Shown here: one piece after another, positions 5,608-10,416 of the stretch
Layout of the letters: every line of letters starts with the position of its first letter
Position numbering within the stretch: the stretch's first letter is position 1
Assembly (NCBI GenBank): GCA_015490105.1
Contig: WFYK01000094.1
Span: 1 to 10,416 of the forward strand
Source: Aquificaceae bacterium
GTDB taxonomy: Bacteria; Aquificota; Aquificia; Aquificales; Aquificaceae
Length of the DNA stretch: 10,416 nucleotides
Direction of reading: 5' to 3'
Program-made: the position numbers and the translations under genes
Notes under the pieces: generated by a model
The model's database searches: none
What the model was told of the DNA's origin: nothing
The model's input: the letters and a program-made list of their open reading frames with translations, nothing else

Positions 5608-8433
5608 ATGAAGTTTCTTAAGAAGCTTACCAGACGGTCGGAAGAAAAGGAAAGGGTTAGGGAATCCTTTGAGTTTAAAGATCTACGACTGCAACTGACC
5701 GACTACCTTGAAAGGGATCCTGATGCAAGGCTCGAAGAGTATTGGATCGAAACCATAGGCACGAGCGATGACGGATACTGGGCGTTGATAGGCAGGAGAT
5801 ACGGAGCTTTTCAGCTTTACGACTGGACGGGGAAATTACATCGTCTTCCTGCAAGACCTCCGTCCCAGTCGGTGACCGATATTGTCTTCAGCGGGAAATA
5901 TTTGGGCATAGTAGCTTCACCTTACTTGGCCATATACTATCTGAACTCACCGAAGGACCCTCAAAGCTGGAAAACGGTAAGGATCTCTCAAGAGAGCCTC
6001 AGACCTACCGGAGGCTTAGACATAAGGAAGGGAACCTTGGCTTTCGGCGTCGTAGGGGAAAAGATTTACGTGATCGACCTTATGGGAGATTTATCTCAAG
6101 AGACGGTGGATTTCAAAAGCACTTTCATTTACAGAGATGCGCAGATAGGAGATTTGAAAACCCTAAAGATACTTCCGAGTGGCAGGATAGCTTTGGGAGG
6201 GACTCAGGGAACCGCTATATACAGCCTCGGAGGGAACCTACTCAAGAGACTACCCTGGAAACCTTCTAAGGCTATGGTAAATGTGGAAGAAAAACTTATC
6301 CTCGCGGACAACGAAGAGGGGAAAATTGTCGTTTACGATGCGAACCTTGATAACGTTGCTCAAGAGCTTGAGCTCAGCCACAGCGTATCTTCCTTGGACG
6401 TTTCCCCTGAAGGTAGCTTTCTCTTTACCGCGGATATGGAAGATAACAAGCTCGGTATCTACGATCTGAGGAGCGGAGAGTTCTTGGGCTTTGTCGAGGG
6501 TGTCGGCTACAGTGTAGTTAAGGTTTCAGCGGACGGAAGCATTTATACATCTCGCTGGGTTGACGATGAAGAAGAGGAAAAGAGGCTCTATTATTTGGAA
6601 AAGCTGGAAACAAACCTCATAGACTTTATTTACCCTCAGGAAAGGCAAAAGCAGATTATAAAGAATGCGGAAAAGATCTACAAAAGCCTACTTAAGAAGA
6701 TAAAGACCGTAAAAGAAGAAAAAGACCTTTCCGATCTTCAAGAATTCAAAGACCTCGACAGTATAGAGATCCCTTTGAGGAAGGTAAGAGAACTTATAAA
6801 CGACGCCCGTCAAAGATTAAAAGACAGGGCTCATGAGCTGTTCAAGGAAAAGATAGAGAACAAAATGAGATCCGGAGATATTTCCGGGGAGGACTACAGG
6901 GATGTAGAAAGAAGGATAGAGGATTCAGAAGGCAAATATAAAGAAGATTTGGAAAACCTTAAAGAAAGTTTGGAAAGGTTCTTCACGGAAGAACTTAAAA
7001 AGAAACTTTCACGCGTTAGGGAGGCGGTGAGAGGTGCAAGATCATCGGATCTGACCGAACTGGAAGGTCTGAGCGAGGTAAAGGAGACTCGGGAGTTTAT
7101 ATCAAAGCTACCTAAGGAACTTTACAATAAAGCTCTCGAAGATCTCACGAAGGTCCTTCAAGAGAAAGTAGTAGAGGAGAGACTACGCACCTTCTCCATA
7201 AAGATCTTTGACGATAAGGTTGTCTTTGGAAGGGAAGAGTTCCCCCGTTTTAGGGAAAAACCCGTAAAACTTCGCTGGCGCATAAAGGTGGAGGATAAGA
7301 TCCTCCAAAACGGAGAAGTCTACGGAAGGCTCATATTCGAAAGGGAAGATGGCCAGATCGCAGAGCCCAAGCGCTACAGAAACATCCTCCTTCAAGAGGA
7401 ACTAAAACACTTCCCCGAGTGGGTAGGAAGATATTTAAGACATCTAAACGGGCTCATGTCTGAGGAAAAGCCCCGCGTCCCGGAGCTCGTATCCTACGAA
7501 GAAACCCCTTGGTTCGTTCAAAATCTGGAAAAGTTTACAGCATTGGTAAAAGAACAGCTTGAATTTGCGGAAGGGATACTGATACTCGAAGGTGATGCGG
7601 GTGTCGGTAAGAACTTTCTCGTTGAGGTCTTTTCAGCCCTTACCAACAGACCCCTATACATAGTTCCCTGCAACTCAAAGATGGAGAAAGAGGACATAAC
7701 CTTTGCTTACGAGTTTGATCCCCGAAGGGGAACTAAAAGGGTTTATTCTGACCTTGTAAAAGCTCTTCAGACACCGGGTGCGGTCATATACTTGGACGAG
7801 ATAAACACCTTGCCTCCTTCCTTGGTAAAGATCTTTAACCCTCTCTTTGACTACAGAAGATATTTGGTTTTGAGCCACGGAGAGGTGATAAAGGCCCGTC
7901 CCGACGTTATACTCGTAGGAGGTATGAACCCTCAAAATTACTTGGGCGTTTCCGAACTGCCTCAGGACATAAAGTCGAGAGCGGACGTTATGTATGTGGA
8001 CTATCCGCCTTTTGAAGACGAGAGGGGCTTTTACTATCCGGATGAGGCGATGATACTCAAAGATTACCTCGAAAGTCTGGCCCCGCTAAGCAGAGAGGAC
8101 TTTACTTACCTTTGGTATGCGGTGGTAAACGACGTGAAAACCGCCCGAGGTGAGGAACTTAGAACCGAAGAAAGGGAAAGGGACATACTTATGATCTTCG
8201 ATCTTCTCAAAATAGCTAACGAAATCAGAAAAGCTTACAGGATGTATCAAACCCAGCAGTCGGAAGAACCCGTAGAGTTCGTCTTCTCCATAAGGGATAC
8301 AGTTAGATGTGCGCGGAGGTTAAAGAAGTTCGGAAATGCAAAAGACGCGGTTGTGGAAACGATAATTCCCAAAATAAGTTCACCTCTGGAGCGCGAAATA
8401 GTAAAGAGCATTATAGAGAGAGCGATCTCCTGA
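5608..8433 (+). CDS. Beta-propeller / coiled-coil / MoxR-like AAA+ ATPase
   Basis: A 941-residue, four-part protein with no signal peptide, so probably cytosolic. Residues about 45-330 are a run of short beta repeats of WD40/YVTN type (for example VSSLDVSPEGSFLFTAD). Residues about 344-525 are charged heptad-like helix with long coiled-coil stretches. About 529-610 is beta-rich. The C-terminal AAA+ module of the MoxR/dynein-related (AAA_5) type has Walker A GDAGVGKN (662-669), Walker B VIYLDEIN (D730, E731), sensor-1 N774 in GGMNPQ, an arginine-finger candidate R791 in KSRADV and sensor-2 candidate R896 in FSIRD. N669 stands where Ser/Thr normally binds Mg. MoxR proteins act as chaperones in enzyme assembly, usually with a VWA partner, which is not seen here. 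Its place 38 bp after nuoA hints at respiratory-complex assembly (inference). AGGA sits 7 bases before the ATG. Confidence 0.85.
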   Translation: MKFLKKLTRRSEEKERVRESFEFKDLRLQLTDYLERDPDARLEEYWIETIGTSDDGYWALIGRRYGAFQLYDWTGKLHRLPARPPSQSVTDIVFSGKYLGIVASPYLAIYYLNSPKDPQSWKTVRISQESLRPTGGLDIRKGTLAFGVVGEKIYVIDLMGDLSQETVDFKSTFIYRDAQIGDLKTLKILPSGRIALGGTQGTAIYSLGGNLLKRLPWKPSKAMVNVEEKLILADNEEGKIVVYDANLDNVAQELELSHSVSSLDVSPEGSFLFTADMEDNKLGIYDLRSGEFLGFVEGVGYSVVKVSADGSIYTSRWVDDEEEEKRLYYLEKLETNLIDFIYPQERQKQIIKNAEKIYKSLLKKIKTVKEEKDLSDLQEFKDLDSIEIPLRKVRELINDARQRLKDRAHELFKEKIENKMRSGDISGEDYRDVERRIEDSEGKYKEDLENLKESLERFFTEELKKKLSRVREAVRGARSSDLTELEGLSEVKETREFISKLPKELYNKALEDLTKVLQEKVVEERLRTFSIKIFDDKVVFGREEFPRFREKPVKLRWRIKVEDKILQNGEVYGRLIFEREDGQIAEPKRYRNILLQEELKHFPEWVGRYLRHLNGLMSEEKPRVPELVSYEETPWFVQNLEKFTALVKEQLEFAEGILILEGDAGVGKNFLVEVFSALTNRPLYIVPCNSKMEKEDITFAYEFDPRRGTKRVYSDLVKALQTPGAVIYLDEINTLPPSLVKIFNPLFDYRRYLVLSHGEVIKARPDVILVGGMNPQNYLGVSELPQDIKSRADVMYVDYPPFEDERGFYYPDEAMILKDYLESLAPLSREDFTYLWYAVVNDVKTARGEELRTEERERDILMIFDLLKIANEIRKAYRMYQTQQSEEPVEFVFSIRDTVRCARRLKKFGNAKDAVVETIIPKISSPLEREIVKSIIERAIS

Positions 8434-8740
8434 TAGAAGGGTTCGGTGATATGGTAGCTTCCACAACGGAATCCTCCAAGGCTTTAAAGCCGTGGATCTC
8501 CTTAGGTTCGTAAAAGATAGAATCACCCGCGGTTAGTGTTACCTCCTCGTCAGGACAGATAAAGGTGAGCTTTCCTTTAAGGACACTTATAAACACGCTC
8601 GAAGGTGAGGTATGTGGCTTTACTTCCTGCCCACCTTTTAGATAGAAGCGAACAACTTTGGCGTTCTGATCTTCGTATGCAACTTCAGAAAAGACCCTTT
8701 CTTCGTTGAACCTTTCTTCAAGCCTCTTTACCTTTGCCAT
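8411..8740 (-). CDS. Small single-domain cupin protein
   Basis: A 109-residue soluble beta-barrel protein. The cupin pattern is visible: motif 1 around GGQEVKPHTSPSSVF (37-50) followed by VLKGKLTF, and motif 2 GDSIFYEPKEIHGF (72-85). Only H43 and H83 of the usual metal ligands are kept; the second His of HxH is Ser and no Glu stands in the expected place, so metal binding may be weak, altered or absent. Substrate and role are unknown; small cupins of this kind are sensors, storage or catalytic proteins. The start is set by GGAGGG five bases upstream. It begins inside the preceding membrane-protein gene (23-base overlap), so it is the second gene of that operon, and its 3' end overlaps the convergent ATPase gene by 23 bases. 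Confidence 0.82.
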   Translation of the reverse strand: MAKVKRLEERFNEERVFSEVAYEDQNAKVVRFYLKGGQEVKPHTSPSSVFISVLKGKLTFICPDEEVTLTAGDSIFYEPKEIHGFKALEDSVVEATISPNPSIRRSLSL

Positions 8741-9875
8741 CTTTGCCCTCCGTTAGCTTTTTTACAGCGCTCAAGAACGTGATCTTCAAAAAGGCCAGAA
8801 CTACCGCAAGGTAAACGAAAAAGGAAGCTAATTTCAAAGGATACGGTGCTACATCAACCGCAAGGAAAACAACCATGAGCGGAAGAGCTATTTCCAAAAA
8901 CTTGTTTATCTCCCTGTCTGAAACTATGTCCGCGATGGTAAAGCCTTTTTCTTTGAAGATCCAGTTCCAAAGTATGCGGGGCATGAGGTGGGCAACCCCT
9001 CCGAATACGGTAATAGCTACAAAGGAAAAAAGGACAAGGTTCATGTGGAGACTCAAAATCTGTGGGTATCGGACATTCGCTGATAGAAGGCCGACGATCA
9101 TACCCCCCAAGAGAAAAGGGAAAGCACTGAGAAAAACTTTGATCACGGGAGGCACCTGCGAAGGCATCCTTCTGTTTTTGAAAAGGGTATACATAAGGTA
9201 TATGAAAGCTAACGCAACCGCCAATTCCGCAAGCCCTCCTAAGGCAATGAGGTAGCTGTTTGAAGCGTAAAAAGATCCTAAGAAGATAAGCGTTGAAACC
9301 TGTTTTGCCCAAAACAGCTTCGTAGCTCTTCTAATGGGTAGAGTTTCCATCATGAGCATTGGAATCCAAGCCATCTCTACGCCGTAGACAGCGTTAAGCA
9401 TCGAACCAACCGTGAGAGTGTGTATCGCAAGTTGGAAAGGAAATGCTCCCGTGAAGTGGCTTAAGTTAAGCAAGCTTATAGAAAGCAGAAGGTATGTAGC
9501 GGACACACCCAAAAACTTAACCGTTATAGGAAGCCAGTTCCTGATTGTAAAAAGAACCTGAACGTAGAAGAAAACTGTGCCCGCAAGATACAGCACAAGA
9601 GCTAAGGGGGTAAAACCCAACAAGAGCAAAGGGCTAAATGACCCTATAAGTGCTCCGCTTACGTAAGAGGCTGAAGGGATTATCAGCTTTCTGTTTTGAG
9701 AGTTGGGAACTATCTGATACATAGCTCCTACGAGGATCGTTCCTAAAAACCCATAAGCTCCTATCAAGGAAGAAAGGTATATATCCCCCGAGTAGGTTTT
9801 TATTCCTACCGAAAGGAGAAGATTTAAGAGCCCTACTCCGAAAAGGAAAGGGGATACCTTCGAAACGTAAAACAT
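8718..9875 (-). CDS. NnrS / heme-copper oxidase subunit I-like membrane protein
   Basis: A 385-residue polytopic membrane protein of about 11-12 helices. Three segments look alike, namely GAYGFLGTILVGAMYQIVP (39-57), IHTLTVGSMLNAVYGVEMAW (151-170) and LHMNLVLFSFVAITVFGGVA (276-295, followed by HLMPR), recalling the threefold pseudo-symmetry of heme-copper oxidase subunit I and NnrS proteins. His residues 152, 277 and 296 sit at helix positions suited to heme or metal. The Cu-binding His-Tyr/His-His set of a true oxidase is not seen, so it is probably not a complete terminal oxidase. NnrS-like proteins are tied to nitric-oxide tolerance, but that role here is a guess. I use ATG at 9875: the longer frame starts at TTG 9920, which falls between the -35 and -10 boxes and would not be transcribed. 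No Shine-Dalgarno precedes 9875. The cupin gene follows with a 23-base overlap. Confidence 0.65.
   Translation of the reverse strand: MFYVSKVSPFLFGVGLLNLLLSVGIKTYSGDIYLSSLIGAYGFLGTILVGAMYQIVPNSQNRKLIIPSASYVSGALIGSFSPLLLLGFTPLALVLYLAGTVFFYVQVLFTIRNWLPITVKFLGVSATYLLLSISLLNLSHFTGAFPFQLAIHTLTVGSMLNAVYGVEMAWIPMLMMETLPIRRATKLFWAKQVSTLIFLGSFYASNSYLIALGGLAELAVALAFIYLMYTLFKNRRMPSQVPPVIKVFLSAFPFLLGGMIVGLLSANVRYPQILSLHMNLVLFSFVAITVFGGVAHLMPRILWNWIFKEKGFTIADIVSDREINKFLEIALPLMVVFLAVDVAPYPLKLASFFVYLAVVLAFLKITFLSAVKKLTEGKDGKGKEA
8746..8751 (-). promoter_or_regulatory. Strong ribosome binding site of the cupin gene
   Basis: GGAGGG on the minus strand, 5 bases before the ATG at 8740, lies within the 3' end of the upstream membrane-protein gene. 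It decides the cupin start and shows that it is translated independently despite the overlap. Confidence 0.75.
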
Positions 9876-9876
9876 G

Positions 9877-9902
9877 TTAGTAAGTAATCGATTATTTACT
9901 AA
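9877..9902. promoter_or_regulatory. 26-bp near-perfect palindrome, putative repressor operator
   Basis: From ttagtaa to ttactaa the sequence reads the same on both strands except for one position pair (g9884 against t9895): two 13-base half-sites centred on cg at 9889/9890. It overlaps the last two bases of the minus-strand -10 box, covers the predicted transcription start near 9894 and ends one base before the ATG at 9875. That is the classic place of a dimeric repressor site. The half-site does not match FNR (TTGAT) or Fur boxes known to me, so the regulator is unknown. An adjoining aacatgtt (9871-9878) is a small palindrome of its own. Confidence 0.6.
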
Positions 9903-9928
9903 TATAGAACCTTTAAGCAAGGTGTCAA
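9901..9928 (-). promoter_or_regulatory. Near-consensus sigma-70 promoter of the membrane protein-cupin operon
   Basis: Read on the minus strand, TTGACA (9928-9923, six of six consensus) is followed by a 16-bp spacer and TATATT (9906-9901, five of six). The start of transcription is expected near 9894, giving a leader of about 19 bases that is part of the palindrome. A promoter this strong usually needs a repressor, which fits the overlapping operator-like palindrome. Confidence 0.75.
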
Positions 9929-9945
9929 GATCCTGTTAGGGAGCT

Positions 9946-9951
9946 TAAAAT
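9946..9951 (+). promoter_or_regulatory. Possible -10 box of fliN, close enough for a leaderless mRNA
   Basis: TAAAAT lies only 7 bases before the fliN ATG at 9959, so transcription would begin at or next to the start codon. The only purine-rich run, AGGGAG (9938-9943), is 15 bases from the ATG, too far for a normal ribosome site. No clear -35 box is seen at the right distance. Confidence 0.3.
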
Positions 9952-9958
9952 ATTTTTC

Positions 9959-10416
9959 ATGGCGGAAGAAGAAAAGAAGGAAGAGCAACAGGAAGGGCAA
10001 GAAATCTCCCAAGAGGAGCTTGCAAAACAGTGGGAAGAAGCCCTCCTGGCCCAACAGCAGGGCGGGGGAGAGGTTCAGGAAACCCAAGAGGAGACTAAAG
10101 AAGAGTCCGCTCAAGCGGAGGAAGAGCCCAAAGACCAACCCGCACCCGTTCAATCTTTTTCAGGAGAAGAAAAGAAAACAATGTCCATAGACACCGCAAA
10201 AATCCTTGACAGACTTATGGATATCCCGCTTACGGTGGAGGTGGTGGTGGGAGAGACAACTATTCAAATAAGGGATCTTATAAACTTAGGGCCGGGCTCA
10301 GTTCTTGAGCTTGATAGGGAAACGACGGAGCCGGTTGACATAAAGGTTAACGGAAAACTGATGGCTAAGGGGGAGCTTGTAGTAGTTGGAGAGAAGTTCG
10401 GCGTTAGAATAACTGA
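9959..10416 (+). CDS. fliN: Flagellar motor switch protein FliN (3' end beyond window)
   Basis: Component of the flagellar C-ring (switch complex) with FliM and FliG on the cytoplasmic face, setting rotation direction and helping export. 152 codons are visible and open to the edge; judging by the family only a few residues are missing. Residues 1-74 are a Glu/Gln-rich, low-complexity, likely disordered extension. Residues 75-152 are the conserved SpoA/FliMN domain: ILDRLMDIPLTVEVVVGET, RDLINLGPGSVLELDR, PVDIKVNGKLMAKGE and VVVGEKFGVRIT. The ATG at 9959 is the first start after an in-frame stop at 9914-9916; M75 is possible but would leave a domain without any extension. It is divergent from the membrane-protein operon. 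No flagellar neighbour is visible upstream; others may follow. Confidence 0.93.
   Translation, partial: MAEEEKKEEQQEGQEISQEELAKQWEEALLAQQQGGGEVQETQEETKEESAQAEEEPKDQPAPVQSFSGEEKKTMSIDTAKILDRLMDIPLTVEVVVGETTIQIRDLINLGPGSVLELDRETTEPVDIKVNGKLMAKGELVVVGEKFGVRIT

Noticed and set aside
8480..8491. Palindrome ggctttaaagcc as a terminator for the convergent operons
   Set aside because: It has no loop, lies inside the cupin coding region, and no T-run follows on either strand.
8854..9312. Open frames of 152 (minus) and 126 (plus) residues inside the oxidase-like gene
   Set aside because: Both lie fully inside a hydrophobic, well-formed membrane protein gene and have scrambled composition without motifs or ribosome sites.
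9899..10153. 84-residue open frame on the minus strand, hydrophobic and Leu/Phe rich
   Set aside because: It is the complement of the Glu/Gln-rich coding region of fliN; the composition is a mirror of GAA/CAA codons and it has no ribosome site.

Overview
The window looks like chromosomal DNA from a thermophilic hydrogen-oxidising bacterium of the Aquificales (Aquifex/Hydrogenobacter/Thermocrinis type). This is an inference from three things: a cytochrome bc1 gene, split-off complex I genes and a flagellar switch gene packed at very short spacing; protein composition rich in Lys/Glu/Ile/Val with AGA/AGG arginine and ATA isoleucine codons; and moderate GC. There is no 16S gene or other marker to confirm it. 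No mobile element, CRISPR array, tRNA or rRNA was seen.

Left part (1-2175, + strand). The 3' end of the cytochrome c1 gene (petC), with its heme motif CASCH, is followed by a GC-rich hairpin. Next come two translationally coupled genes: an exported FMN_bind-domain protein with a TGAT motif, and an eight-helix membrane protein that is clearly an internal duplication of a four-helix unit. Beside the bc1 complex, these two look like an undescribed membrane redox pair.

Middle (2222-5569, + strand). nuoM, nuoN and nuoA form a tight cluster encoding two antiporter-like proton-pumping subunits and one small membrane subunit of complex I. nuoL and the peripheral-arm genes are absent here, and nuoA comes last instead of first. 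NuoM carries Lys where the TM12 glutamate of E. coli NuoM (E407) is expected.

Right-middle (5608-8433, + strand). One gene, 38 bp after nuoA, encodes a 941-residue protein: an N-terminal beta-propeller, a long coiled coil, a small beta-rich domain and a C-terminal MoxR/dynein-like AAA+ ATPase. Its Walker A ends in GK-Asn instead of GK-Ser/Thr. It resembles an assembly or remodelling machine and may serve the respiratory complexes encoded next to it.

Right (8411-9902, - strand). A two-gene operon runs convergently and its 3' end overlaps the ATPase gene by 23 bp. It encodes an NnrS/heme-copper-oxidase-subunit-I-like membrane protein and then a small cupin. Its promoter is near-consensus sigma-70 (TTGACA, 16 bp, TATATT). 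A 26-bp almost perfect palindrome covers the end of the -10 box, the predicted transcription start and the leader, as a repressor operator would. This moves the likely start codon to ATG at 9875, not the longer TTG form at 9920.

Right edge (9959-end, + strand). The 5' and central part of fliN (flagellar motor switch/C-ring) is transcribed divergently and runs off the window. A possible -10 box lies so close to its ATG that the transcript may be leaderless.
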